A DNA stretch of 64,000 bases. Source: Amaranthus tricolor. Lineage: Eukaryota > Streptophyta > Magnoliopsida > Caryophyllales > Amaranthaceae. Position numbers and translations under genes: made by a program. Positions within the stretch are counted from its first letter, which is position 1. Each line of letters begins with the position of its first letter. The notes beneath the pieces were generated by a model. That model ran no database searches and was not told where the DNA came from. It was given only the letters and a program-made list of their open reading frames with translations. The stretch is from contig NC_080048.1 of the NCBI RefSeq assembly GCF_026212465.1, forward strand, positions 25,306,280-25,370,279. The letters run 5' to 3'. Shown in pieces: positions 13,332 through 27,507 of the stretch.

Positions 13332-16300
13332 ATTTCGCGCGTAAAGTAGGTCAAACAAGGTTTGTTATGCACGAAACTTGGCACACAACACTATTTGGCA
13401 TATATTATTGTGTTGAAATGGTTATACTTGATAATAATAGTCATATGCTAGAAATTAGAAGTTAAGTTGCGATTTTATGCGTTTTTAAAGCGTTTTTGTC
13501 AATTTCGCGCGTAAAGTAGGTCAAACATGGTTTGTTATGCACGAAACTTGGCACACAACACTATTTGGCATATATTATTGTGTTGAAATGGTTATACTTG
13601 ATAATAATAGTCATATGCTAGAAATTAGAAGTTAAGTTGCGATTTTATGGGTTTTTAAAGCGTTTTTGTCAATTTCGCGCGTAAAGTAGGTCAACATGGT
13701 TTGTTATGCACGAAACTTGGCACACAACACTATTTGGCATATATTATTGTGTTGAAATGGTTAGACTTGATAATAATAGTCATATGCTAGAAATTAGAAG
13801 TTAAGTTGCGATTTTATGCGTTTTTAAGCGTTTTTGTCAATTTCGCGCGTAAAGTAGGTCAAACATGGTTTGTTATGCACGAAACTTGGCACACAACACT
13901 ATTTGGCATATATTATTGTGTTGAAATGGTTAGACGTGATAATAATAGTCATATGCTAGAAATTAGAAGTTAAGTTGCGATTTTATGCGTTTTTAAGCGT
14001 TTTTGTCAATTTCGCGCGTAAAGTAGGTCAAACATGGTTTGTTATGCACGAAACTTGGCACACACAACACTATTTGGCATATATTATTGTGTTGAAATGG
14101 TTAGACTTGATAATAATAGTCATATGCTAGAAATTAGAAGTTAAGTTACGATTTTATGCGTTTTTAAGCGTTTTTGTCAATTTCGCGCGTAAAGTAGGTC
14201 AAACATGGTTTGTTATGCACGAAACTTGGCACACAACACTATTTGGCATATATTATTGTGTTGAAATGGTTAGACTTGATAATAATAGTCATATGCTAGA
14301 AATTAGAAGTTAAATTGCGATTTTATGCGTTTTTAAGCGTTTTTGTCAATTTCGCGCGTAAAGTAGGTCAAACATGGTTTGTTATGCACGAAACTTGGCA
14401 CACAACACTATTTGGCATATATTATTGTGTTGAAATGGTTAGACGTGATAATAATAGTCATATGCTAGAAATTAGAAGTTAAGTTGCGATTTTATGCGTT
14501 TTTAAGCGTTTTTGTCAATTTCGCGCGTAAAGTAGGTCAAACATGGTTTGTTATGCACGAAACTTGGCACACAAACACTAGTTGGCATATATTATTTTGT
14601 TGAAATGGTTAGACTTGATAATAATAGTCATATGCTAGAAATTAGAAGTTAAGTTACGATTTTATGCGTTTTTAAGCGTTTTTGTCCATTTCGCGCGTAA
14701 AGTAGGTCAAACATGGTTTGTTATGCACGAAACTTGGCACACAACACTATTTGGCATATATTATTGTGTTGAAATGGTTAGACGTGATAATAATAGTCAT
14801 ATGCTAGAAATTAGAAGTTAAGTTGCGATTTTATGCGTTTTTAAGCGTTTTTGTCAATTTCGCGCGTAAAGTAGGTCAAACATGGTTTGTTATGCACGAA
14901 ACTTGGCACACAACACTATTTGGCATATATTATTTTGTTGAAATGGTTATACTTTATAATAATAGTCATATGCTAGAAATTAGAAGTTAAGTTGCGATTT
15001 TATGCGTTTTTAAGCGTTTTTGTCAATTTCGCGCGTAAAGTAGGTCAAACATGGTTTGTTATGCACGAAACTTGGCACACAACACTATTGGCATATATTA
15101 TTGTGTTGAAATGGTTAGACGTGATAATAATAGTCATATGCTAGAAATTAGAAGTTAAGTTTGCGATTTTATGCGTTTTTAAGCGTTTTTGTCAATTTCG
15201 CGCGTAAAGTAGGTCAAACATGGTTTGTTATGCACGAAACTTGGCACACAACACTATTTGGCATATATTATTGTGTTGAAATGGTTAGACTTGATAATAA
15301 TAGTCATATGCTAGAAATTAGAAGTTAAGTTACGATTTTATGCGTTTTTAAGCGTTTTTTGTCAATTTCGCGCGTAAAAGTAGGTCAAACATGGTTTGTT
15401 ATGCACGAAACTTGGCACACAACACTATTTGGCATATATTATTTTGTTGAAATGGTTATAATTTATAATAATATTCATATGCTAGAAATTAGAAGTTAAG
15501 TTGCGATTTTATGGGTTTTTAAGCGTTTTTGTCAATTTTCGCGCGTAAAGTAGGTCAAACATGGTTTGTTATGCACGAAACTTGGCACACAACACTATTT
15601 GGCATATATTATTGTGTTGAAATGGTTAGAATTGATAATAATAGTCATATGCTAGAAATTAGAAGTTAAGTTGCGATTTTATGCGTTTTTAAGCGTTTTT
15701 GTCAATTTCCGCGCGTAAAGTAGGTCAAACATGGTTTGTTATGCACGAAACTTGGCACACAACACTATTTGGCATATATTATTGTGTTGAAATGGTTAGA
15801 CTTGATAATAATAGTCATATGCTAGAAATTAGAAGTTAAGTTACGATTTTATGCGTTTTTAAGCGTTTTTGTCAATTTCGCGCGTAAAGTAGGTCAAACA
15901 TGGTTTGTTATGCACGAAACTTGGCGCACAACACTATTTGGCATATATTATTTTGTTGAAATGGTTATACTTTATAATAATAGTCATATGCTAGAAATTA
16001 GAAGTTAAGTTGCGATTTTATGGGTTTTTAAGCGTTTTTGTCAATTTCGCGCGTAAAGTAGGTCAAACATGGTTTTTTATGCACGAAACTTGGCACACAA
16101 CACTATTTGGCATATATTATTGTGTTGAAATGGTTAGACTTGATAATAATAGTCATATGCTAGAAATTAGAAGTTAAGTTACGATTTTATGCGTTTTTAA
16201 GCGTTTTTGTCCATTTCGCGCGTAAAGTAGGTCAAACATGGTTTGTTATGCACGAAACTTGGCACAAAACACTATTTGGCATATATTATTTTGTTGAAAT

Positions 16301-17072
16301 GGTTATACTTTATAATAATAGTCATATGCTAGAAATTAGAAGTTAAGTTGCGATTTTATGCGTTTTTAAGCGTTTTTGTCAATTTCGCGTGTAAAGTAGG
16401 TCAAACATGGTTTGTTATGCACGAAACTTGGCACACAACACTATTTGGCATATATTATTGTGTTGAAATGGTTAGACGTGATAATAATAGTCATATGCTA
16501 GAAATTAGAAGTTAAGTTGCGATTTTATGCGTTTTTAAGCGTTTTTGTCAATTTCGCGGCGTAAAGTAGGTCAAACATGGTTTGTTATGCACGAAACTTG
16601 GCACACAACACTATTTGGCATATATTATTGTGTTTAAATGGTTAGACTTGATAATAATAGTCATATGCTAGAAATTAGAAGTTAAGTTACGATTTTATGC
16701 GTTTTTAAGCGTTTTTGTCAATTTCGCGCGTAAAGTAGGTCAAACATGGTTTGTTATGCACGAAACTTGGCACACAAACACTATTTGGCATATATTATTT
16801 TGTTGAAATGGTTATAATTTATAATAATAGTCATATGCTAGAAATTAGAAGTTAAGTTGCGATTTTATTGGTTTTTAAGCGTTTTTGTCAATTTCGCGCG
16901 TAAAGTAGGTCAAACATGGTTTGTTATGCACGAAACTTGGCACACAACACTATTTGGCATATATTATTGTGTTGAAATGGTTAGAATTGATAATAATAGT
17001 CATATGCTAGAAATTAGAAGTTAAGTTGCGATTTTATGCGTTTTTAAGCGTTTTGTCAATTTCGCGCGTAAA
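13332..17072 (+). repeat. monomer block, 22 copies
   Basis: Twenty-two monomers whose variant order largely repeats that of the S-free block at 5.7-13 kb, including an AATATTCATATG copy near 15,473 and GTCCATT copies near 14,685 and 16,210. Single-base length changes are common. No other element is seen. Confidence 0.94.
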
Positions 17073-17451
17073 GTACTAAAACTTGGTTTAGATGCGAAAC
17101 CCGGGGGCTGATTAAGGCCTTGGTTATGCAAGGATTAATGTTGTGCATATGCTTTGATTAATGACACAGTCAAAAACTACAAATGATCATGAAAAGAACA
17201 CGAAACAACCACAAACACTTAAACAAAATTCTGATCTAGCAAACTGTCGACTAGCCCTCCTTCGGCTCAGCATCTAGGAGTTCCACGGGGATTGTTAGAA
17301 TGGTTTTAGGACATTGATAGCTAGATCCAAGTAACAAGATTCCATTTCCACTTTAGCCTAGGTCCTGGATGCATAGGTTTGGTCTCCACGTGTCGTGCAA
17401 GGTGGTCTGGTCACTAGTTTGATGCTGTCAATTTCGCGTTTTTATTTTTCA
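17073..17451 (+). repeat. S5, subtype A
   Basis: Subtype A; GGTTTAGATGCG is shared with S4, so the two probably come from one duplication. It has extra bases in ACCCGGGGGCTG and AGTTCCACGG, and a private CAGCATCTAGG. Confidence 0.95.
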
Positions 17452-18820
17452 ATTTCGCGCGTAAAGTAGGTCAAACAAGGTTTGTTATGCACGAAACTTG
17501 GCACACAACACTATTTGGCATATATTATTGTGTTGAAATGGTTATACTTGATAATAATAGTCATATGCTAGAAATTAGAAGTTAAGTTGCGATTTTATGC
17601 GTTTTTAAGCGTTTTTTGTCAATTTCGCGCGTAAAGTAGGTCAAACATGGTTTGTTATGCACGAAACTTGGCACACAACACTATTTGGCATATATTATTG
17701 TGTTGAAATGGTTATACTTGATAATAATAGTCATATGCTAGAAATTAGAAGTTAAGTTGCGATTTTATGGGTTTTTAAGCGTTTTTGTCAATTTCGCCGC
17801 GTAAAGTAGGTCCAAACATGGTTTGTTTATGCACGAAACTTGGCACACAACACTATTTGGCATATATTATTGTGTTGAAATGGTTAGACTTGATAATAAT
17901 AGTCATATGCTAGAAATTAGAAGTTAAGTTGCGATTTTATGCGTTTTTAAGCGTTTTTGTCAATTTCGCGCGTAAAGTAGGTCAAACATGGTTTGTTATG
18001 CACGAAACTTGCACACAACACTATTTGGCATATATTATTGTGTTGAAATGGTTAGACGTGATAATAATGTCATATGCTAGAAATTAGAAGTTAAGTTGCG
18101 ATTTTATGCGTTTTTAAGCGTTTTTGTCAATTTCGCGCGTAAAGTAGGTCAAACATGGTTTGTTATGCACGAAACTTGGCACACAACACTATTTGGCATA
18201 TATTATTGTGTTGAAATGGTTAGACTTGATAATAATAGTCATATGCTAGAAATTAGAAGTTAAGTTACGATTTTATGCGTTTTTAAGCGTTTTTGTCCAT
18301 TTCGCGCGTAAAGTAGGTCAAACATGGTTTGTTATGCACGAAACTTGGCACACAACACTATTTGGCATATATTATTTTGTTGAAATGGTTATACTTTATA
18401 ATAATAGTCATATGCTAGAAATTAGAAGTTAAGTTGCGATTTTATGCGTTTTTAAGCGTTTTTGTCAATTTCGCGCGTAAAGTAGGTCAAACATGGTTTG
18501 TTATGCACGAAACTTGGCACACAACACTATTTGGCATATATTATTGTGTTGAAATGGATAGACGTGATAATAATAGTCATATGCTAGAAATTAGAAGTTA
18601 AGTTGCGATTTTATGCGTTTTTAAGCGTTTTTGTCAATTGCGCGCGTAAAGTAGGTCAAACATGGTTTGTTATGCACGAAACTTGGCACACAACACTATT
18701 TGGCATATATTATTGTGTTGAAATGGTTAGAATTGATAATAATAGTCATATGCTAGAAATTCAGAAGTTATGCTGCGATTTTATGCGTTTTTAAGCGTTT
18801 TTGTCAATTTCGCGCGTAAA
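17452..18820 (+). repeat. monomer block, 8 copies
   Basis: Eight monomers with two small deletions near 18,010 and 18,068 (AACTTGCACAC and AATAATGTCAT). The last copy reads ATTCAGAAGTTATGCTGCGA, more diverged than usual. The reading frame at 18,603-18,794 is monomer read-through. Confidence 0.94.
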
Positions 18821-19197
18821 GTACTAAAACTTGGTTTTGATGCGAAACCGGGGCTGATTAAGGCCTTGGTTATGCAAGGATTAATGTTGTGCATATGCTT
18901 TTATTAATGACACAGTCAAAAACTACAAATGATCATGAAAAGAACACGAAACAACCACAAACACTTAAACAAAATTCTGATCTAGCAAACTGTCGACTAG
19001 CCCTCCTTCGGCTCAGCTTCTAGGAGTCCACGGGGATTGTTAGAATGGTTTTAGGACATTGATAGCTAGATCCAAGTAACAAGATTCCATTTCCACTTTA
19101 GCCCTAGGTCCTGGATTCATAGGTTTGCTCTCCACGTGTCGTGCAAGGTGGTCTGGTCACTAGTTTGATGCTGTCAATTTCGCGTTTTTATTTTTCA
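18821..19197 (+). repeat. S6, subtype A
   Basis: Subtype A with private changes GCTTTTATTAATG, GGATTCATAGG and TTTGCTCTCC. Confidence 0.95.
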
Positions 19198-21414
19198 ATT
19201 TCGCGCGTAAAGTAGGTCAAAACAAGGTTTGTTATGCACGAAACTTGGCACACAACACTATTTGGCATATATTATTGTGTTGAAATGGTTATACGTGATA
19301 ATAATAGTCATATGCTAGAAATTAGAAGTTAAGTTGCGATTTTATGCGTTTTTAAGCGTTTTTGTCAATTTCGCGCGTAAAGTAGGTCAAACATGGTTTG
19401 TTATGCACGAAACTTGGCACACAACACTATTTGGTATATATTATTGTGTTTAAATGGTTATACTTGATAATAATAGTCATATGCTAGAAATTAGAAGTTA
19501 AGTTGCGATTTTATGGGTTTTTAAGCGTTTTTGTCAATTTCGCGCGTAAAGTAGGTCAAACATGGCTTGTTATGCACGAAACTTGGCACACAACACTATT
19601 TGGCATATATTATTGTGTTGAAATGGTTAGACTTGATAATAATAGTCATATGCTAGAAATTAGAAGTTAAGTTGCGATTTTATGCGTTTTTAAGCGTTTT
19701 TGTCAATTTCGCGCGTAAGGTAGGTCCAACATGGTTTGTTATGCACGAAACTTGGCACACAACACTATTTGGCATATATTATTGTGTTGAAATGGTTAGA
19801 CGTGATAATAATAGTCATATGCTAGAAATTAGAAGTTAAGTTGCGATTTTATGCGTTTTTAAGCGTTTTTGTCAATTCGCTGCGTAAAGTAGGTCAAACA
19901 TGGTTTGTTATGCACGAAACTTTGCACACAACGCTATTTGGCATATATTATTGTGTTGAAATGGTTAGACTTGATAATAATAGTCATATGCTAGAAATTA
20001 GAAGTTAAGTTACGATTTTATGCGTTTTTAAGCGTTTTTGTCCATTTCGCGCGTAAAGTAGGTCAAACATGGTTTGTTATGCACGAAACTTGGCACACAA
20101 CACACAATTTGGCATATATTATTTTTTTGAAATGGTTATACTTTATAATAATAGTCATATGCTAGAAATTAGAAGTTAAGTTGCGATTTTATGCGTTTTT
20201 AAGCGTTTTTGTCAATTTCGCGCGTAAAGTATTTCAAACATGGTTTGTTATGCACGAAACTTGGCACACACAACACTATTAGGCATATATTATTGTGTTG
20301 AAATGGTTAGACGTGATAATAATAGTCATATACTAGAAATTAGAAGTTAAGTTGCGATTTTATGCGTTTTTAAGCGTTTTTGTCAATTTCGCGCGTAAAG
20401 TAGGTCAAACATGGTTTGTTATGCATGAAACTTGGCACACAACACTATTTGGCATATATTATTGTGTTCAAATGGTTAGACTTGATAATAATAGTCATAT
20501 GCTAGAAATTAGAAGTTAAGTTACGATTTTATGCGTTTTTAAAGCGTTTTTGTCAATTTCGCGCGTAAAGTAGGTCAAACATGGTTTGTTATGCACGAAA
20601 CATGGCACACCAACACTATTTGGCATATATTATTTTGTTGAAATGGTTATACTTTATAATAATAGTCATATGCTAGAAATTAGAAGTTAAGTTGCGATTT
20701 TATGCGTTTTTAAGCGTTTTTGTCAATTTCGCGCGTAAGTAGGTCAAACATGGTTTGTTTTGCACGAAACTTGGCACACAACACTATTTGGCATATATTA
20801 TTTTGTTGAAATGGTTATACTTTATAATAATAGTCATATGCTAGAAATTAGAAGTTAAGTTGCGATTTTATGCGTTTTTAAGCGTTTTTGTCAATTTCAC
20901 GCGTAAAGTAGGTCAAACATGGTTTGTTATGCACGAAACTTGGCGCACAACACTATTTGGCATATATTATTGTGTTGAAATGGTTAGACGTGATAATAAT
21001 AGTCATATGCTACAAATTAGAAGTTAAGTTGCGATTTTATGCGTTTTTAAGCGTTTTTGTCAATTTCGCGCGTAAAGTAGGTCAAACATGGTTTGTTATG
21101 CACGAAACTTGGCACACAACACTATTTGGCATATATTATTTTGTTGAAATGGTTATACTTTATAATAATAGTCATATGCTAGAAATTAGAAGTTAAGTTG
21201 CGATTTTATGGGTTTTTAAGCGTTTTTGTCAATTTCGCGCGTAAAGTAGGTCAAACATGGTTTGTTATGCACGAAACTTGGCACACAACACTATTTGGCA
21301 TATATTATTGTGTTGAAATGGTTAGAATTGATAATAATAGTCATATGCTAGAAATTAGAAGTTAAGTTGCGATTTTATGCGTTTTTAAGCGTTTTTGTCA
21401 ATTTCGCGCGTAAA
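19198..21414 (+). repeat. monomer block, 13 copies
   Basis: Thirteen monomers. The copy starting near 20,229 has GTATTTCAAAC, CTATTAGGCAT and CATATACTAG, a triple marker that returns near 23,046 and 25,468. One copy near 20,100 reads ACACACAATTTGG. The frame at 20,924-21,196 is monomer read-through. Confidence 0.94.
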
Positions 21415-21789
21415 GTACTAAAACTTGGTTTTGATGCGAAACCGGGGCTGATTAAGGCCTTGGTTATGCAAGGATTAATGTTGTGCATATGCTTTGATTA
21501 ATGACACAGTCAAAAACTACAATGATCATGAAAAGAACACGAAACAACCACAAACACTTAACAAAATTCTGATCTAGCAAACTGTCGACTAGCCCTCCTT
21601 CGGCTCAGCTTCTGGGAGTCCACGGGGATTGTTAGAATGGTTTAAGGACATTGATAGCTAGATCCAAGTAACCAAGATTCCATTTCCACTTTAGCCTAGG
21701 TCCTGGATGCATAGGTTTGGTCTCCACGTGTCGTGCAAGGTGGTCTGGTCACTAGTTTGATGCTGTCAATTTCGCGTTTTTATTTTTCA
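21415..21789 (+). repeat. S7, subtype A
   Basis: Subtype A with private changes CTACAATGATC (one base short), CTTCTGGGAGTCC and GGTTTAAGGAC. Confidence 0.95.
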
Positions 21790-22143
21790 ATTTCGCGGCG
21801 TACAGTAGGTCAAACAAGGTTTGTTATGCACGAAACTTGGCACACAACACTATTTGGCATATATTATTGTGTTGAAATGGTTATACTTGATAATAATAGT
21901 CATATGCTAGAAATTAGAAGTTAAGTTGCGATTTTATGGGTTTTTAAGCGTTTTTGTCAATTTCACGCGTAAAGTAGGTCAAACATGGTTTGTTATGCAC
22001 GAAACTTGGCACACAACACTATTTGGCATATATTGTTGTGTTGAAATGGTTAGAATTGATAATAATAGTCATATGCTAGAAAATTAGAAGTTAAGTTGCG
22101 ATTTTATGCGTTTTTAAGCGTTTTTGTCAATTTCGCGCGTAAA
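21790..22143 (+). repeat. two-monomer block
   Basis: Only two monomers separate S7 from S8, the closest spacing of S units in the subtype A part. They are the CAAACAAGG first-copy type and the AGAATTG last-copy type, as if all middle monomers had been deleted by an in-register crossover. The frame at 21,733-21,924 spans the S7 end and one monomer and is not a gene. Confidence 0.94.
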
Positions 22144-22521
22144 GTACTAAAACTTGGTTTTGATGCGAAACCGGGGCTGATTAAGGCCTTGGTTATGCAA
22201 GGATTAATGTTGTGCATATGCTTTGATTAATGACACAGTCAAAAACTACAAATGATCATGAAAAGAACACGAAACAACCACAAACACTTAAACAAAATTC
22301 TGATCTAGCAAACTGTCGACTAGCCCTCCTTCGGCTCAGCTTCTAGGAGTCCACGGGGATTGTTAGAATGGTTTTAGGACATTGATAGCTAGATCCAAGT
22401 AACAAGATTCCATTTCCACTTTAGCCTAGGTCCTGGATGCATAGGTTTGGTCTCCACGTGTCGTGCAAGGTGGTCTGGTCCACTAGTTTGATGCTGTCAA
22501 TTTCGCGTTTTTATTTTTTCA
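22144..22521 (+). repeat. S8, subtype A
   Basis: Subtype A, close to consensus, with extra bases in GGTCCACTAG and TATTTTTTC. Confidence 0.95.
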
Positions 22522-24569
22522 ATTTCGCGCGTAAAGTAGGTCAAACAAGGTTTGTTATGCACGAAACTTGGCACACAACACTATTTGGCATATATTATTG
22601 TTTTGAAATGGTTATACTTGATAATAATAGTCATATGCTAGAAATTAGAAGTTAAGTTGCGATTTTATGCGTTTTTAAGCGTTTTTGTCAATTTCGCGGC
22701 GTAAAGTAGGTCAAACATGGTTTGTTATGCACGAAACTTGGCACACAACACTATTTGGCATATATTATTGTGTTGAAATGGTTATACTTGATAATAATAG
22801 TCATATGCTAGAAATTAGAAGTTAAGTTGCGATTTTATGGGTTTTTTAAGCGTTTTTGTTAATTTCGCACGTAAAGTAGGTCAAACATGGTTTGTTATGC
22901 ACGAAACATGGCACACAACACTATTTGGCATATATTATTGTGTTGAAATGGTTAGACTTGATAATAATAGTCATATGCTAGAAATTAGAAGTTAAGTTGC
23001 GATTTTATGCGTTTTTAAGCGTTTTTTGTCAATTTCGCGCGTAAAGTATTTCAAACATGGTTTGTTATGCACGAAACTTGGCACACAACACTATTAGGCA
23101 TATATTATTGTGTTGAAATGGTTAGACGTGATAATAATAGTCATATACTAGAAATTAGAAGTTAAGTTGCGATTTTATGCGTTTTTAAGCGTTTTTGTCA
23201 ATTTCGCGCGTAAAGTAGGTCAAACATGGTTTGTTATGCACGAAACTTGGCACACAACACTATTTGGCATATATTATTGTGTTGAAATGGTTAGACTTGA
23301 TAATAATAGTCATATGCTAGAAATTAGAAGTTAAGTTACGATTTTATGCGTTTTTAAAGCGTTTTTGTCAATTTCGCGCGTAAAGTAGGGTCAAACATGG
23401 TTTGTTATGCACGAAACTTGGCACACAACACTATTTGGCATATATTATTTTGTTGAAATGGTTATACTTTATAATAATAGTCATATGCTAGAAATTAGAA
23501 GTTAAGTTGCGATTTTATGCGTTTTTAAGCGTTTTTGTCAATTTCGCGCGTAAAGTAGGTCAAACATGGTTTGTTTTGCACGAAACTTGGCACACAACAC
23601 TATTTGGCATATATTATTTTGTTGAAATGGTTATACTTTATAATAATAGTCATATGCTAAAAATTAGAAGTTAAGTTGCGATTTTATGGGTTTTTAAGCG
23701 TTTTTGTCAATTTCGCGCGTAAAGTAGGTCAAACATGGTTTGTTATGCACGAAACTTGGCACACAACACTATTTGGCATATATTATTGTGTTGAAATGGG
23801 TTAGACTTGATAATAATAGTCATATGCTAGAAATTAGAAGTTAAGTTACGATTTTATGCGTTTTTAAGCGTTTTTGTCCATTTCGCGCGTAAAGTAGGTC
23901 AAACATGGTTTGTTATGCACGAAACTTGGCACACAACACTATTTGGCATATATTATTTTGTTGAAATGGTTATACTTTATAATAATAGTCATATGCTAGA
24001 AATTAGAAGTTAAGTTGCGATTATATGCGTTTTTAAGCGTTTTTGTCAATTTCACGCGTAAAGTAGGTCAAACATGGTTTGTTATGCACGAAACTTGGCA
24101 CACAACACTATTTGGCATATATTATTGTGTTGAAATGGTTAGACGTGATAATAATAGTCATATGCTAGAAATTAGAAGTTAAGTTGCGATTTTATGCGTT
24201 TTTAAGCGTTTTTGTCAATTTCGCGCGCTAAAGTAGGTCAAACATGGTTTGTTATGCACGAAACTTGGCACACAACACTATTTGGCATATATTATTTTGT
24301 TGAAATGGTTATACTTTATAATAATAGTCATATGCTAGAATTAGAAGTTAAGTTGCGATTTTATGGGTTTTTAAGCGTTTTTGTCAATTTCGCGCGTAAA
24401 GTAGGTCAAACATGGTTTGTTATGCACGAAACATGGCACACAACACTATTTGGCATATATTATTGTGTTGAAATGGTTAGAATTGATAATAATAGTCATA
24501 TGCTAGAAATTAGAAGTTAAGTTGCGATTTTATGCGTTTTTAAGCGTTTTTGTCAATTTCGCGCGTAAA
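22522..24569 (+). repeat. monomer block, 12 copies
   Basis: Twelve monomers. The fourth copy after S8 carries the GTATTTCAAAC, CTATTAGGCAT and CATATACTAG markers. The 102-residue frame at 24,212-24,520 spans nearly two monomers and stays open because one A of AGAAATTAG is missing near 24,340. It is not a gene. Confidence 0.94.
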
Positions 24570-24946
24570 GTACTAAAACTTGGTTTTGATGCGAAACCGG
24601 GGCTGATTAAGGCCTTGGTTATGCAAGGATTAATATTGTGCATATGCTTTGATTAATGACACAGTCAAAAACTACAAATGATCATGAAAAGAACACGAAA
24701 CAACCACAAACACTTAAACAAAATTCTGATCTAGCAAACTGTCGACTAGCCCTCCTTCGGCTCAGCTTCTAGGAGTCCACGGGGATTGTTAGAATGGTTT
24801 TAGGACATTGAATAGCTAGATCCAAGTAACAAGATTCCATTTCCACTTTAGCCTAGGTCCTGGATGCATAGGTTTGGTCTCCACGTGTCGTGCAAGGTGG
24901 TCTGGTCACTAGTTTGATGCTGTCAATTTCGCGTTTTTATTTTTCA
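24570..24946 (+). repeat. S9, subtype A
   Basis: Subtype A with private changes ATTAATATTGTG and ATTGAATAGC. Confidence 0.95.
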
Positions 24947-27507
24947 ATTTCGCGCGTACAATAGGTCAAACAAGGTTTGTTATGCACGAAACTTGGCACA
25001 CAACACTATTTGGCATATATTATTGTGTTGAAATGGTTATACTTGATAATAATAATCATATGCTAGAAATTAGAAGTTAAGTTGCGATTTTATGCGTTTT
25101 TAAGCGTTTTTGTCAATTTCGCGCGTAAAGTAGGTCAAACATGGTTTGTTATGCACGAAACTTGGCACACAACACTATTTGGCATATATTATTGTGTTGA
25201 AATGGTTATACTTGATAATAATAGTCATATGCTAGAAATTAGAAGTTAAGTTGCGATTTTATGGGTTTTTAAGCGTTTTTGTCAATTTCGCGCGTAAAGT
25301 AGGTCAAACATGGTTTGTTATGCACGAAACCTTGGCACACCAACACTATTTGGCATATATTATTGTGTTGAAATGGTTAGACTTGATAATAATAGTCATA
25401 TGCTAAAAATTAGAAGTTAAGTTGCGATTTATGCGTTTTAAGCGTTTTTGTCAATTTCGCGCGTAAAGTATTTCAAACATGGTTTGTTATGCACGAAACT
25501 TGGCACACAACACTATTAGGCATATATTATTGTGTTGAAATGGTTAGACGTGATAATAATAGTCATATACTAGAAATTAGAAGTTAAGTTGCGATTTTAT
25601 GCGTTTTTAAGCGTTTTTGTCAATTTCGCGCGTAAAGTAGGTCAAACATGGTTTGTTATGCACGAAACTTGGCACACAACACTATTTGGCATATATTATT
25701 GTGTTGAAATGGTTAGACTTGATAATAATAGTCATATGCTAGAAATTAGAAGTTAAGTTACGATTTTATGCGTTTTTATAGCGTTTTTTGTCAATTTCGC
25801 GCGTAAAGTAGGTCAAACATGGTTAGTTATGCACGAAACTTGGCACACAACACTATTTGGCATATATTATTTTGTTGAAATGGTTATACTTTATAATAAT
25901 AGTCATATGCTAGAAATTAGAAGTTAAGTTGCGATTTTATGCGTTTTTAAGCGTTTTTGTCAATTTCGCGCGTAAAGTTGGTCAAACATGGTTTGTTTTG
26001 CACGAAACTTGGCACACAACACTATTTGGCATAATATTATTTTGTTGAAATGGTTATACTTTATAATAATAGTCATATGCTAGAAATTAGAAGTTAAGTT
26101 GCGATTTTATGGGTTTTTAAGCGTTTTTGTCAATTTCGCGCGTAAAGTAGGTCAAACATGGTTTGTTATGCACGAAACTTGGCACACAACACTATTTGGC
26201 ATATATTATTGTGTTGAAATGGTTAGACTTGATAATAATAGTCATATGCTAGAAATTAGAAGTAAGTTGCGATTTTATGCGTTTTTAAGCGTTTTTGTCA
26301 ATTTCGCGCGTTAAGGTAGGTCCAACATGGTTTGTTATGCACGAAACTTGGCACACAACACTATTTGGCATATATTATTGTGTTGAAATGGTTAGAATTG
26401 ATAATAATAGTCATATGCTAGAAATTAGAAGTTAAAGTTGCGATTTTATGCGTTTTTAAGCGTTTTTGTCAATTTCGCGCGTAAAGTAGGTCAAATATGG
26501 TTTGTTATGCACGAAACTTGGCACACAAACACTATTTGGCATATATTATTGTGTTGAAATGGTTATACTTGATAATAATAGTCATATGCTAGAAATTAGA
26601 AGTTAAGTTGCGATTTTATGGGTTTTTTAAGCGTTTTTGTCAATTTCGCGCGTAAAGTAGGTCAAACATGGTTTGTTATGCACGAAACATGGCACACAAC
26701 CACTATTTGGCAATATATTATTGTGTTGAAATGGTTAGACTTGATTAATAATAGTCATATGCTAGAAATTAGAAGTTTAAGTTGCGATTTTATGCGTTTT
26801 TAAGCGTTTTTGTCAATTTCGCGCGTAAAGTAGGTCAAACATGGTTTGTTATGCACGAAACTTGGCACACAAAACTATTTGGCATATATTATTGTGTTGA
26901 AATGGTTAGACTTCATAATAATAGTCATATGCTAGAAATTAGAAGTTAAGTTACGATTTTATGCGTTTTTAAGCGTTTTTGTCAATTTCGCGCGGTAAAG
27001 TAGGTCAAACATGGTTTGTTATGCACGAAACTTGGCACACAACACTATTTGGCATATATTATTTTGTTGAAATGGTTATACTTTATAATAATAGTCATAT
27101 GCTAGAAATTAGAAGTTAAGTTGCGATTTTATGTGTTTTTAAGCGTTTTTGTCAATTTCGCGCGTAAAGTAGGTCAAACATGGTTTGTTATGCACGAAAC
27201 TTGGCACACAACACTATTTGGCATATATTATTTTGTTGAAATGGTTATACTTTATAATAATAGTCATATGCTAGAAATTAGAAGTTAAGTTGCGATTTTA
27301 TGGGTTTTTAAGCGTTTTTTGTCAATTTCGCGCGTAAAGTAGGTCAAACATGGTTTGTTATGCACGAAACTTGGCACACAACACTATTTGGCATATATTA
27401 TTGTGTTGAAATGGTTAGAATTGATAATAATAGTCATATGCTAGAAATTAGAAGTTAAGTTGCGATTTTATGCGTTTTTAAGCGTTTTTGTCAATTTCGC
27501 GCGTAAA
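24947..27507 (+). repeat. monomer block, 15 copies
   Basis: Fifteen monomers. The first has GTACAATAGG instead of GTAAAGTAGG. The fourth copy carries the GTATTTC, CTATTAGG and CATATACTAG markers at the same place relative to S as in the block after S8, so these two blocks share a recent ancestor. Many one-base length changes are present. Confidence 0.94.
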
